64,000 bases of DNA from JAJFTV01 sp036825755 (GTDB taxonomy: Bacteria > Chloroflexota > Anaerolineae > Anaerolineales > Anaerolineaceae): positions 3,003 through 67,002 of the forward strand of contig DAISXR010000005.1 in NCBI GenBank assembly GCA_036825755.1. Reading direction: 5' to 3'. Below, piece by piece: positions 29,890 to 38,317 of the stretch. The notes beneath the pieces are model-generated. The model did no database searches. It was not told where the DNA came from and saw nothing but the letters and a program-made list of their open reading frames with translations. Positions within the stretch are counted from its first letter, which is position 1; each line of letters opens with the position of its first letter. The position numbers and the translations under genes are program-made.

Positions 29890-31341
29890 TTACTCACTCA
29901 CATTCCGCTGGATCAGTGGGATCAACTCGGAAAGCGTCACGGGGGCAGGGGCAGGATCACTGCGCCGTTTGAATTCCACCGTACCGGCGGTGATTCCGCG
30001 CTGGCTGACCGTGATGCGGATGGGAATACCGATCAGGTCGGCGTCGTTGAACTTGACGCCGGCGCGCTCGTTGCGATCATCGTANNNNNNNNNNNNNNNN
30101 NNNNNNNNNNNNNNNNNNNNNNNNNNNNNNNNNNNNNNNNNNNNNNNNNNNNNNNNNNNNNNNNNNNNNNNNNNNNNNNNNNNNGGGCAGCGGTCACCGG
30201 GTTTTGGATGGGTGATCTCGGCGACCAGGTTGGCGGTGAAATCGCGCCCGTAATTCACGTTGAGCAGGTGGTATCCGTGCTGGTTCGCTCCGGCTACCAG
30301 ATTGGCTGAAAGCGGGATCTGTGCATCGACTGCCACAAAAACGCCCTGCACGCCGACGGCGGAACCGTACCCCGGCACCACACCCGCCCGGCTGATCTCC
30401 TCTTCCAGAGCCGGTCGCCAGGAGGTCATGCCGGTCTCTGCCGCCAGACGTTGTTCGTCCAGTTCGCGGTCACCGGGGACGATCACAATGACCAGTTGCT
30501 CTTTTCCGTTCAGCACACCGGTGAGGAATACCGCCTTGGCGGTGCGTTCTTTGGGGATATGCAAAAATGCGACCAGCGCATCGATGGTCTTGCAGTCGGG
30601 TGTTTCCACTTTTTCCAGAGGCAGCGGTTCTTCTGACCAGGGTGCTTGGCGTGAAAAGCGCGCGTTGTCTTTCGATGTTGTGTAACCACAGGTTGTGCAT
30701 GTGTACACTGTGGTGCAGCCGGCAGCGTGCGGGAAGAACCATTCGGTCGAAATTGGCTCAGGCGCGTTGTGCGGGGCGGCGGTTTTCAGCAACGGCAGAT
30801 CCAAACCGGCCAGTATTTGCTCCACCCGCTGGGTGATCTGTGCTCGCCAGGCGTTTCTTTCCTCCGTTTGCTGGAAAAAGCCATACAGCGAAAGGGTTTT
30901 AGGCATGCGGCTGTAAAAGAGGCCGTTGCCGGGGTGTACTTCATCCTCCCACAAGGTGTGGCGAATACCCACCACAGCGGGAAGCTGGCGGTACGAGTTG
31001 AAATGCTGGCGGACGATCTCATCCACAGCACCATCCGGGCTGCCTGCCAGGGTCAACTGCCGGCCCTGCGAGTCAACCAGTCCCAACCCATTGCGCGGGG
31101 ATGAGGAGCCTTCATAGGAGAGCACCGACGGCGTCTCCAAAAAGGTGACCTGCGAAGGGATGCCGTCCAGCAGGGCCTTCTCCAGCGTCTCGATGGCGCG
31201 CAGGCCAAACGGTAAAAGGGCAAAGCTGCCCTTACCGATTTCCTGTACATAACCGGCGCGGGTCAGATATTGATGGCTGGCAAGTACCGCCTGTGAAGGG
31301 GCTTCACGCAGGGTGCGGATAAAAAGCGACGACATGCGCAT
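29890..31341 (-). CDS. proS: Proline--tRNA ligase, interrupted by an assembly gap
   Basis: Prolyl-tRNA synthetase charges tRNA-Pro. The N-terminal part has SLFIRTLREAPSQAVLASHQ, GYVQEIGKGSFALLPFGLRA and an editing (INS-type) domain near residues 235-390. The last 64 residues start with YDDRNERAGVKFNDADLIGI, the anticodon-binding domain. The 100-N gap at 30085-30184 removes motif 3 and its surroundings. The family needs roughly 100 residues there, but 100 N allow only 33, so the gap length is not real. The flanking frames agree only because of the placeholder length, or by chance. Confidence 0.9.
   Translation of the reverse strand: MRMSSLFIRTLREAPSQAVLASHQYLTRAGYVQEIGKGSFALLPFGLRAIETLEKALLDGIPSQVTFLETPSVLSYEGSSSPRNGLGLVDSQGRQLTLAGSPDGAVDEIVRQHFNSYRQLPAVVGIRHTLWEDEVHPGNGLFYSRMPKTLSLYGFFQQTEERNAWRAQITQRVEQILAGLDLPLLKTAAPHNAPEPISTEWFFPHAAGCTTVYTCTTCGYTTSKDNARFSRQAPWSEEPLPLEKVETPDCKTIDALVAFLHIPKERTAKAVFLTGVLNGKEQLVIVIVPGDRELDEQRLAAETGMTSWRPALEEEISRAGVVPGYGSAVGVQGVFVAVDAQIPLSANLVAGANQHGYHLLNVNYGRDFTANLVAEITHPKPGDRCXXXXXXXXXXXXXXXXXXXXXXXXXXXXXXXXXXYDDRNERAGVKFNDADLIGIPIRITVSQRGITAGTVEFKRRSDPAPAPVTLSELIPLIQRNVSE
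30085..30184. other. Assembly gap (100 N) inside proS
   Basis: Exactly 100 unknown bases inside the prolyl-tRNA synthetase gene. Judged from the family, the missing piece should be close to 300 bases. Confidence 0.99.
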
Positions 31342-31353
31342 AGTGGAAAGATC

Positions 31354-32100
31354 CTATTTGACGATAGTCAACCAATCGGAGACCGCCCGGTAGAGCGCCG
31401 GTGCGGTGGTATGACCGGTTTTTTGCATAATCCAGCCCAGCAGCAAGCTCTGGACGATGAGCACTGCCAGACTTAGCCAGAGGATTTCTGCGCTGACAAT
31501 CAGCCACGGCAAACGCCAGAGGATGAACATACCTGAAGCCGCCAGCCAGCCGGCCGGCTGCCCGAGCCAGGAACCCATGCGGAGTTGTAGATAGCCGCGG
31601 AAGAGTGTCTCTTCGGCCAGGCTGATGCCCAGCAGCAGCGCCAGAGCCATTCCTTCATCGGCTGTCACACCGTTGACAATGCTCATCAGTTTGCCGCGCA
31701 GGAAAATGGTCAGAAAAATCAGCATGACGGCGATGCGTAAACCCAGCACCAGGTTGGGTTTGGCGCCCCATCCGGCGCTCAGCAGCGGCTGACGGCGGTA
31801 AAACAGCGCAAATGCACCCACGCCCAGGCAGACAAGCGCCAGAATCAACTCGCCGGTCAACAACTGGTTGGTTTCACCTGTGAGAAAGTGATCTTTGAAA
31901 GCGGTAAAGGAAAACAAAACCGCAACAGCCAGGGCGACCAGATACACACTGATGCTCACACGACCTTCACGCTGCGGATATTTGAACTGGACCGGCCGGT
32001 ATTGCAGCCGCTGGCTGGTTCCGGCGATCAGTATCACCGCCACCACGCCCAGCGTCTCGGCTAATTTCAACAGGAGATACCGGCTGGTCTGCGCATCCAT
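31354..32100 (-). CDS. CPBP-type (CAAX/Abi) intramembrane protein, altered motifs
   Basis: A 248-residue protein with about eight hydrophobic helices. The last half carries the first CPBP protease motif, EETLFRGYLQ (EExxxR). The second motif, normally FxxxH, reads FILWR, and the third, normally HxxxN/D, reads RAVSD, so both histidines are replaced by arginine. It may therefore be a non-catalytic relative. It overlaps the bactofilin stop by one base (TAATG) and is followed 12 bases later by proS. Confidence 0.65.
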   Translation of the reverse strand: MDAQTSRYLLLKLAETLGVVAVILIAGTSQRLQYRPVQFKYPQREGRVSISVYLVALAVAVLFSFTAFKDHFLTGETNQLLTGELILALVCLGVGAFALFYRRQPLLSAGWGAKPNLVLGLRIAVMLIFLTIFLRGKLMSIVNGVTADEGMALALLLGISLAEETLFRGYLQLRMGSWLGQPAGWLAASGMFILWRLPWLIVSAEILWLSLAVLIVQSLLLGWIMQKTGHTTAPALYRAVSDWLTIVK

Positions 32101-32543
32101 TATGGCTGGCTCTCGTTGGGTTGTGTCTCATCCAGCGAACTGGCCGGCCCGAGCAGGGGAGCCAGACCCAGGTCGATTTCTTCTTCCATACGCACCTGTC
32201 CGCGCAGGAAAGAGCCTTCTTCTGTGGCAAACGCCACCGTCACCACATCACCCCATACCCGTCCGGTACTGCGAATTTCCAGCCGTTCGGTGGAGATATT
32301 GCCGTGAACCACACCCGCCACCACCACCGTGTTGGCGGTAATATTTTCGCAGTTGACCCGGCCGGTTTCACCCACCACCACCAATCCGCGGATGGTGATA
32401 TCGCCCTCAAAGGCGCCTTCAATACGGATGCCGCCGCTCCCGCGCAGACTGCCCTTCCAGTTGATACCGGGCCCCAAAACAGATGTGACCCTCTCAATCG
32501 GACGGGTTTGTTCTACACCTGGAGACGTTTTCTTGCGAAACAT
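32100..32543 (-). CDS. Bactofilin family protein
   Basis: A 147-residue protein with the glycine-and-valine-rich beta-helix repeats typical of bactofilins: GIRIEGAFEGDITIRG, VVVGETGRVNCENITA, VVVAGVVHGNISTERLEI. Bactofilins polymerise without nucleotides into filaments and help localise cell-wall or surface enzymes. The flanking N- and C-terminal tails are short and disordered, as is usual. Its stop overlaps the start of the CPBP-type gene, which suggests the two are made together. Confidence 0.85.
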   Translation of the reverse strand: MFRKKTSPGVEQTRPIERVTSVLGPGINWKGSLRGSGGIRIEGAFEGDITIRGLVVVGETGRVNCENITANTVVVAGVVHGNISTERLEIRSTGRVWGDVVTVAFATEEGSFLRGQVRMEEEIDLGLAPLLGPASSLDETQPNESQP

Positions 32544-32618
32544 GGCATTCCTTCTTAAAGCCGCGGGCTTTCAGCCAGCAGCCGGTATTTGACATTTGAT
32601 GGGTCAATTATAGTCGAT

Positions 32619-33236
32619 TCAAAATGATGCGGAACGACCGGTTTCCATTGGGGGATCAAGGCGAGTCAGAAAACGCCAGGGCTTGCTCTTCCACGGTTCG
32701 GGCACGCTATCGATGCCGATGCGCGCGGTGGTGACCACCCGGTCATCGGGGATGGGAATACCGCTTTCCACCCAGAGTTCGCTTTCAGGGCTGTACATCC
32801 ATTGCCCATTCAGCCGTCCATCGATATCTAACGCCTGGGTGATCTTTGCCGGACCATCGGTCCACTGCCTGGGCGGGCGATTATTACGACGTTGAGCTAC
32901 ATACGCCTGCCCTTCGGTGACGAACAACCCACGCAGCAAAACAGCCGAGGGGTGGCTGCCCGGTCCAGTGACGAAGTTGAGCAGCCAGTGAATACCATAG
33001 GTGAAGTACACATAAATGTGACCGGCCGGTCGGTACATCACTTCGGTGCGTGGGGTGAGGCCGGACCGGGCGTGGCAGGCCAGGTCTTCCTCACCGTCAT
33101 ATGCTTCGGTTTCGGTGATAATGCCGGCCAGACGCTGCCCGTTCAGCATGCGTACCAGGCGGCAGCCCAGCAGTTCACGCGCCACGGGGAGCGGCGAACG
33201 GTCAAAGAAGGTCATATCCAGACGCGGTGAGAACAT
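32619..33236 (-). CDS. DNA-3-methyladenine glycosylase (AAG/MPG family)
   Basis: A 205-residue base-excision repair enzyme that removes alkylated purines. Family motifs are visible: a N-terminal LLGCRLVR, ITETEAYDGEEDLACHAR containing the catalytic glutamate, TPRTEVMYRPAGHIYVYFTY with the tyrosines that intercalate into DNA, and DGPAKITQALDID. It lies 75 bases before the bactofilin gene and 42 bases after the epimerase gene, on the same strand. Confidence 0.92.
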   Translation of the reverse strand: MFSPRLDMTFFDRSPLPVARELLGCRLVRMLNGQRLAGIITETEAYDGEEDLACHARSGLTPRTEVMYRPAGHIYVYFTYGIHWLLNFVTGPGSHPSAVLLRGLFVTEGQAYVAQRRNNRPPRQWTDGPAKITQALDIDGRLNGQWMYSPESELWVESGIPIPDDRVVTTARIGIDSVPEPWKSKPWRFLTRLDPPMETGRSASF

Positions 33237-33278
33237 GCTGGTATTGTAAACGAAATGAATTGGAGATACCTGAGACGG

Positions 33279-34208
33279 CTAGTGGACCTTGTAACGGGGA
33301 TCATTTTCCAGGGTCAGGCGCAGCCCTTTTTCCAGCGGAATCTGCGGCTGGTAGCCCAACAAATCACGCGCCAGGGTCAAATCCGCGCACAGACGATTGG
33401 GACCGCGATCGTCGCGCTGGTTGAATACAGTCTGGGGATGAGCGCCGGTGGCTTCAATCACCATCTCCACCAGATCCTGCACCGTGGTTTCCACTCCGCT
33501 GCCCACATTGATGATTTTTTGGTCCACTCTATCCGCGGATGAAGCCGCGACCAGGGCATTTACCACATCATCCACATAGACATAATCGCGTGTCTGTTTG
33601 CCGCTGCCGTGCAGAACCAGTGTTCCGTTGGCCAGCGCCTGTTTCAAAAAGTTGGGCACAACCGGTGCATGCGCGGCCGGTAAGTGCTGCCCCGGACCAT
33701 AAGCATTGAACACACGCAGACACACCGTTTCAATTTTGGAGAGACGGCCGATGGTGTTGACGTAATACTCGGCGGCCAGCTTGGATACCGCATAGGGGGA
33801 TTGCGGGTTGGGGCGGCAGTCTTCGGGCACCGGTTGGACGTCCTGTTCGCCGTAAACAGCGCCGGATGAGGTAAACACCACCCGTTTGACGCCCACATCG
33901 CGCATGGCTTCCATTAACGTGACGGTGCCGCCCACGTTCACCTGATTGTACTCGCGCGGATACAAAACTGATTCAGATACCAATACACGCGCAGCCAGGT
34001 GATAAACACAATCGACGTCCTGCAAGAGAGTCCACAATTTGGGCCGGTCGTTCACATCCCCGCGAGTAAAGTGCACCTCGGGAGACAGCCCGTTTGGGTC
34101 GCCGGTGGATAAATCGTCCAGACCTCGAACCGAGTGGCCTTCACGCGCAAGCCGGTTGGATAAAGCGGTTCCTAAAAAGCCTGCTGCACCTGTGATGAGA
34201 AATTGCAT
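33279..34208 (-). CDS. NAD-dependent epimerase/dehydratase (UDP-glucose 4-epimerase-like)
   Basis: A 309-residue short-chain dehydrogenase of the extended type acting on nucleotide sugars. The N-terminal GAAGFLG (residues 7-13) binds NAD. FTSSGAVYG supplies the catalytic serine, and YAVSK gives Tyr139 and Lys143. RDYVYVDDVVNAL is the usual C-terminal signature. The exact sugar is not readable from sequence. It is the first gene of the minus-strand run and is divergent from rubrerythrin. Confidence 0.85.
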   Translation of the reverse strand: MQFLITGAAGFLGTALSNRLAREGHSVRGLDDLSTGDPNGLSPEVHFTRGDVNDRPKLWTLLQDVDCVYHLAARVLVSESVLYPREYNQVNVGGTVTLMEAMRDVGVKRVVFTSSGAVYGEQDVQPVPEDCRPNPQSPYAVSKLAAEYYVNTIGRLSKIETVCLRVFNAYGPGQHLPAAHAPVVPNFLKQALANGTLVLHGSGKQTRDYVYVDDVVNALVAASSADRVDQKIINVGSGVETTVQDLVEMVIEATGAHPQTVFNQRDDRGPNRLCADLTLARDLLGYQPQIPLEKGLRLTLENDPRYKVH

Positions 34209-34287
34209 GAAGAGAGTACCAGTCCTGTTCCTGGGGTGTTGGATTCAAACGATTTGTTAAAGGAAATTCTGCGTCTGGATCGCTTAA

Positions 34288-34310
34288 TAATGCTTAAATG
34301 CATTATAGCA
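34288..34310 (-). promoter_or_regulatory. Extended -10 promoter with overlapping palindrome, epimerase side
   Basis: On the minus strand TGCTATAAT (34302-34310) is an extended -10 element about 95 bases upstream of the epimerase start. The inverted repeat TAATGC/GCATTA (34288-34293 and 34300-34305) overlaps it and could be an operator. No -35 box is clear. Confidence 0.4.
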
Positions 34311-34363
34311 CAACGCGTTATCGCAGCGCATGAAGCTATATTTCAAAGAGACAGGCTAAAAAT

Positions 34364-34392
34364 TTGACAAATTGAGTAGACAAGGTTAAGAT
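34364..34392 (+). promoter_or_regulatory. Rubrerythrin promoter
   Basis: TTGACA (34364-34369), a 17-base spacer, and TAAGAT (34387-34392), placed 32 bases before the rubrerythrin start. This is the best sigma-70-type promoter seen in the window. Confidence 0.75.
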
Positions 34393-34423
34393 TCTCCTAA
34401 AAATAAACCTGAAGGAGAAAACG

Positions 34424-34921
34424 ATGAGCAAAACAGTTGAAAATCTGTGGAGTGCCTTTGCAGGCGAATCACAGGCTAACCGGAAGTATCTGGCTTTTGC
34501 TGAAAAAGCGGATAAAGAGGGGTTCGCACAGGCAGCCAAACTGTTCCGGGCCGCTGCCGCCGCTGAAACCGTGCATGCGCACAATCACCTGAAGGCATTG
34601 GGCGCGATCAAGAGCACCGCCGAGAACCTGAAGGAAGCCGCGGGAGGAGAACATTATGAAGCCTTCGAAATGTACCCGCCGTTCCTGGAAGAAGCCACCG
34701 CTACCGGCGAAAAGCCCGCTGCCCGTACTTTCCGCCTGGCTCTGGAAGTAGAAAAAACCCACGAAAATCTGTACAGCGAAATGCTGGATAATCTCGGTAA
34801 AGAAGAAGAGCCCTATGCGTACTATGTATGCCCGTTCTGCGGACATACCCACGCTCGCAATGCGCCGGATGTCTGCCCCGTCTGCGGCGCCACAGCCGAT
34901 AAATTCTTCCGCGTCGAGTAA
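34424..34921 (+). CDS. Rubrerythrin
   Basis: A 165-residue peroxide-detoxifying di-iron protein found mainly in anaerobes. The N-terminal four-helix bundle has the iron-binding ESQANRKYLAFAEKA and AAETVHAHNH segments and a later VEKTHENLY helix. The C-terminal rubredoxin-like domain has Cys136/Cys139 and Cys151/Cys154. AAGGAG lies 7 bases before the ATG. It is a single-gene unit with its own promoter and terminator, suggesting a strongly expressed stress protein in an organism that is oxygen-sensitive or only tolerant. Confidence 0.95.
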   Translation: MSKTVENLWSAFAGESQANRKYLAFAEKADKEGFAQAAKLFRAAAAAETVHAHNHLKALGAIKSTAENLKEAAGGEHYEAFEMYPPFLEEATATGEKPAARTFRLALEVEKTHENLYSEMLDNLGKEEEPYAYYVCPFCGHTHARNAPDVCPVCGATADKFFRVE

Positions 34922-34954
34922 TTCGTTTTCGAAATTTATCAGTGATCACCGGAT

Positions 34955-34986
34955 CAGGGCTGTTCTGAAAAACAGCCCTGTTTTAT
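34955..34986 (+). terminator. Rubrerythrin terminator
   Basis: CAGGGCTGTT (34955-34964) and AACAGCCCTG (34971-34980) form a perfect 10-bp stem with a 6-base loop, followed by TTTTAT. Confidence 0.88.
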
Positions 34987-35176
34987 AATTAAGTCGCCGC
35001 GCAGCGTTGTTCATACAGTTTAGGGAGTTAGAAGAAATTCAGACCGGCTCTCGCGCATCGACGCGTGTCTTCTGCCGGTATCGCCACATCATCTGAAATC
35101 TATTATTACCTGACCGGTGGGGTATACATATACCGCGCGGTAAGCCGGGCAGGAGCAAAAAGCACAGGGTAGAACT

Positions 35177-36520
35177 ATGTCAGCTTCATCCAATTTGATC
35201 CGGAATATGGACGGCCATTTGCGCATGCTGCGCAGTTCACGCGCCGATTCCTGGCGGCTGGCTGATTTTTACAGCCGCATCTTCACAAAAACCGACGGAA
35301 GCCCCAGCGGTGAATTCTTCCCGTTTGTGGAAGACCTTCTGAACGGCAGGCATCCTACCTTTCACGAGGATGATTTTATCTATGTGGAAGATGAGGAAAG
35401 CGGAAAAATCGTTTCCGCGATGAATCTCATTTCTCAGGTATGGACGTACGGTGGAATTCCCATCCCATGCGGGCGGCCTGAGGACGTGGCAACCGATCCG
35501 GCTTACCGCAACCGCGGCCTGGTGCGGGCCATGTTTGAGCAGGTGCACAACTGGAGCAGCCAGCGCAGCGAATTGTTGCAGGGCATTACCGGCATTCCGT
35601 TTTACTACCGCCTGTATGGTTATGAAATGTGCGTGCAACTGGAAGGCGGTTGGCGCGGCACATCTGACAGTCTCCCGAAGGTGAAGCAGAGCCAGCAGGA
35701 AGCTTATCAGATCCGCCCGGTGATGCCGGAGGATATTCCCTTCCTGACAGATCTGTACCAAAAATCCTGTGAACGGCTGCTGATGGCTTGCCCGCGTCCG
35801 GCTGAAACGTGGCAGATGAATCTGTTTACACGATCCACCGACACTGAGGATTACGAGATCGCCAAAGTGATTGAAAGCCCGGCCCATGAACCGCTGGGGT
35901 TCTTCGTGCATCACAGCAGCCTTGGACCGGATTACATTGATGAGAATATGCTGGGCTGTTCATGGTACGCCCTCAAGAAGGGTGTATCCTATCTGGATGT
36001 GACCCCTGTGGTATTGGATCATCTGCTGAAAACGGGTCAGAAATATGCATCTGATAAAGGGAAGACTTGTTCCGGCGTGGGCATGATCCTCGACAACGGT
36101 CATCCGGCGAACGAGATCCTGGGTGAATTTCTGCCCCGGAAGGTCAGAGACTATGCCTGGTATATGCGGGTGCCGGATCTGCCGGCGTTTCTGACCAAAG
36201 TCGCTCCGGTTCTGGAGCAGCGGCTGGAAGATTCATGCTGCAGCGGGCATACCGGTGATCTGGCGATCAGCTTTTATCAGAGCAAGCTGAACCTGAGCTT
36301 TTCGCGGGGCAAGTTGACCAAAGCAGAACAAAAGCCCTTCACCGGTGACGCGGATAGCCAGGCTTGTTTTCCGGGGCTGACGTTCTACCATCTGCTGTTT
36401 GGTTACCGGACGGTAAGTGAGATCAGAAATCTCTTCGCTGACTGCCTGGTGGATGCGGATGTAAAGCCGGTGTTGGATGCCCTGTTCCCGCGCTGCCCGT
36501 CCAATATATGGGCGCTTTAG
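35177..36520 (+). CDS. GNAT family N-acetyltransferase, Eis-like
   Basis: A 447-residue protein. The N-terminal third is a GNAT acetyltransferase with the acetyl-CoA-binding motif VATDPAYRNRGLVRAMF (about residues 105-121), followed by FYYRLYGYEM. A second GNAT-like part begins near YQIRPVMPEDIPFL at about residue 178. The end (FYHLLFGYRTVSEI) resembles the sterol-carrier-like domain of Eis proteins. Eis-type enzymes acetylate amines, including aminoglycosides in mycobacteria, but the substrate here is unknown. It stands alone between rubrerythrin and dnaN. Confidence 0.75.
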   Translation: MSASSNLIRNMDGHLRMLRSSRADSWRLADFYSRIFTKTDGSPSGEFFPFVEDLLNGRHPTFHEDDFIYVEDEESGKIVSAMNLISQVWTYGGIPIPCGRPEDVATDPAYRNRGLVRAMFEQVHNWSSQRSELLQGITGIPFYYRLYGYEMCVQLEGGWRGTSDSLPKVKQSQQEAYQIRPVMPEDIPFLTDLYQKSCERLLMACPRPAETWQMNLFTRSTDTEDYEIAKVIESPAHEPLGFFVHHSSLGPDYIDENMLGCSWYALKKGVSYLDVTPVVLDHLLKTGQKYASDKGKTCSGVGMILDNGHPANEILGEFLPRKVRDYAWYMRVPDLPAFLTKVAPVLEQRLEDSCCSGHTGDLAISFYQSKLNLSFSRGKLTKAEQKPFTGDADSQACFPGLTFYHLLFGYRTVSEIRNLFADCLVDADVKPVLDALFPRCPSNIWAL

Positions 36521-36608
36521 GCGAACAAAGGAGTTGTTTGCAGAATCGATAAACAGACAATCAACTGGAAAAAATGACCGGGTCATTGTATACTCAATAA
36601 AATACGCC

Positions 36609-36637
36609 TTGAGGCGTGAATGGCGATAAAATATATC
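36609..36637 (+). promoter_or_regulatory. Possible dnaN promoter
   Basis: TTGAGG (36609-36614) and TATATC (36632-36637) are 17 bases apart, 80 bases ahead of dnaN. The -35 box lies inside a small ACGCC-TTGA-GGCGT hairpin (36604-36617), which may be regulatory or the end of the previous transcript. Confidence 0.4.
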
Positions 36638-36716
36638 TGAATCGGGTATTTCCTGAACCTGACCCGGATCCGTTTTTTACAGCAAGTTCATGATCACTAC
36701 ATAATGCGAGGACGGA

Positions 36717-37844
36717 ATGAAGTTATCTATCAAACAGCAGCAATTAAGTTCCGGATTGAGTATCGTATCACGCGCCGTTTCCCCACGCAGCACTTTACCG
36801 GTGCTGGGCAATGTGCTGCTGGCCAGTGATGATGGCCGTTTACGCCTTTCGGCGACCAATCTGGAACTGGGTATTACCGCCTGGATCGATGCATCTATCG
36901 ATGTGGAGGGAAGTACCACCGTTCCGGCCCGAACTTTTGCGGATTTGATCAGCACTTTACCCAGCGAAGGGGTTAGCCTGACGCTGGATGAGAAAAAGCA
37001 GATCCTGAACGTCAAGAGCGGTGGGTCTGTGACCGATATCAAGGTGATCGATGCGGATGAATTTCCGCCCATGCCCATCCCCGATCTTTCCGAGGGCATC
37101 CAGATGAATGTGGGCGAGTTTAAAGAGATCATTCACCAGGTGGCTTTCAGCGCTTCCACCGACGATGCGCGGCCTGTGCTGCAGGGCGTGCTGATCACGG
37201 TGGATGACAGCACCATCACACTGGCCGCTACCGACGGTTTTCGCATCTCGGTGCGTAAAGCGGCGCTTACTTCAGGCAGCCCGCGCACGCTGAAAGCGAT
37301 TGTACCGGCCCGCGCGTTGAATGAGCTGGCCCGCATCGCCACCGACAGCGCGCAAACCGTCACCATGATTATCCAACCGGAACGCGGGCAGGTGCTTTTC
37401 CATTTGAAGGACGCGGAACTGGTGTCACAGTTGATTGAGGGGAATTTCCCCGATTACAAGGTGATCATCCCGAAATCCTACAAGACCACAACAGTTCTGT
37501 CCACCTCGGCATTCCTGAAGGCCTGCAAGCAGACCGAGATCATCGCGCGTGACAGCAACAACGTGGTCCGCCTCAACATCCCCGGCGGCGGGGATCAGAA
37601 CGCCCAGGTTGAGCTGACCGCTCAATCAGAAGAGACCGGCTCCGGCGTTTCACGTATTGAAGCGGCGGTGGAAGGGCAGGGCATGGTGATTGCCTTCAAT
37701 GTGGTCTATCTTCGCGAGGTGCTGGATGTGATTAAGAGCCCCAGTGTGGTGCTGGAGACCAATGCCAGCAACACCCCCGGCATGATCCGCCCGGTTGGAG
37801 ATGAAGATTTCAAGCATGTGATTATGCCCATGCATTTAGGCTAA
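36717..37844 (+). CDS. dnaN: DNA polymerase III beta subunit (sliding clamp)
   Basis: A 375-residue clamp protein that rings DNA and holds the replicative polymerase. It has three repeated domains of about 120 residues, beginning MKLSIKQQQLSSGLSIVSRA, with typical segments TLPVLGNVLLAS, ARPVLQGVLI and ending HVIMPMHLG. GAGGACGG precedes the ATG. It is not next to dnaA or recF here; neither is seen in the window. Confidence 0.96.
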   Translation: MKLSIKQQQLSSGLSIVSRAVSPRSTLPVLGNVLLASDDGRLRLSATNLELGITAWIDASIDVEGSTTVPARTFADLISTLPSEGVSLTLDEKKQILNVKSGGSVTDIKVIDADEFPPMPIPDLSEGIQMNVGEFKEIIHQVAFSASTDDARPVLQGVLITVDDSTITLAATDGFRISVRKAALTSGSPRTLKAIVPARALNELARIATDSAQTVTMIIQPERGQVLFHLKDAELVSQLIEGNFPDYKVIIPKSYKTTTVLSTSAFLKACKQTEIIARDSNNVVRLNIPGGGDQNAQVELTAQSEETGSGVSRIEAAVEGQGMVIAFNVVYLREVLDVIKSPSVVLETNASNTPGMIRPVGDEDFKHVIMPMHLG

Positions 37845-37867
37845 AAGTAAAAATCGCCCACCCCTAA

Positions 37868-37899
37868 CCACTCCCATCCGGGAGGGGAATTTCTTTTTA
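37868..37899 (+). terminator. dnaN terminator
   Basis: CCACTCCC (37868-37875) pairs with GGGAGGGG (37880-37887), with one mismatch, around ATCC, followed by a T-rich tract at 37890-37899. It lies 24 bases after the dnaN stop. Confidence 0.7.
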
Positions 37900-37938
37900 T
37901 TTGCACAAGTGTGCAGAGGACTGCACACTTGTGCAAAT
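37899..37938. repeat. Perfect 18-bp inverted repeat
   Basis: ATTTGCACAAGTGTGCAG (37899-37916) and its exact reverse complement (37921-37938) flank the four bases AGGA. Each arm also contains the smaller palindrome GCACA-AG-TGTGC. It lies directly after the dnaN terminator with no gene around it; a second terminator lacking a T-run, a cruciform or a protein-binding site are all possible. Confidence 0.75.
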
Positions 37939-38050
37939 TTGCGGGGAAAAGACGTGGAGCTGACGTTTATATTGTAGACATTTGAACCGAATGCCAGTAA
38001 GCGAAAACCAGCCCACCTTTAATCCTTTCTCCGAGAAGCATTTGTGCCGT

Positions 38051-38215
38051 AGGGTGGGTGGAGGGGCACAAGCAATCAGCATGATGATGAGATCCGCCTG
38101 CCCCGAAACCCACCGTAACGGATCATTTGACAATCGGTGGGTTACGGGCGGATGAACGAATATGAATAATGTGTTCCTTACCGCCCTTCACCCACCCTGC
38201 CAAACGTAACCCGCA
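38051..38215. repeat. GGGTGGGT-type palindromic intergenic repeats
   Basis: Within the 473-base gene-free stretch after dnaN, AGGGTGGGTG (38053-38062) is mirrored by CACCCACCCT (38189-38198). Between them AACCCACCG (38107-38115) is mirrored by CGGTGGGTT (38135-38143), with the alternative pair CCGTAAC/GTTACGG. A further GTAACCCGC follows. No open frame or promoter is convincing. This looks like a folded, dispersed intergenic repeat. Confidence 0.55.
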
Positions 38216-38317
38216 GCGATGGATTAATCGGTAAACGATGTATTCCTGGTGAATGACCCCTCGGCGCAGAAATGGTATGATTAACGCATCTTGGAAGACC
38301 GACAATTTTGGAGGGAT

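Noticed and set aside
38127..38132. TTGACA as a -35 box for the PEP-binding protein gene
   Set aside because: No -10-like sequence lies 16-18 bases downstream, and the site is inside the folded repeat.
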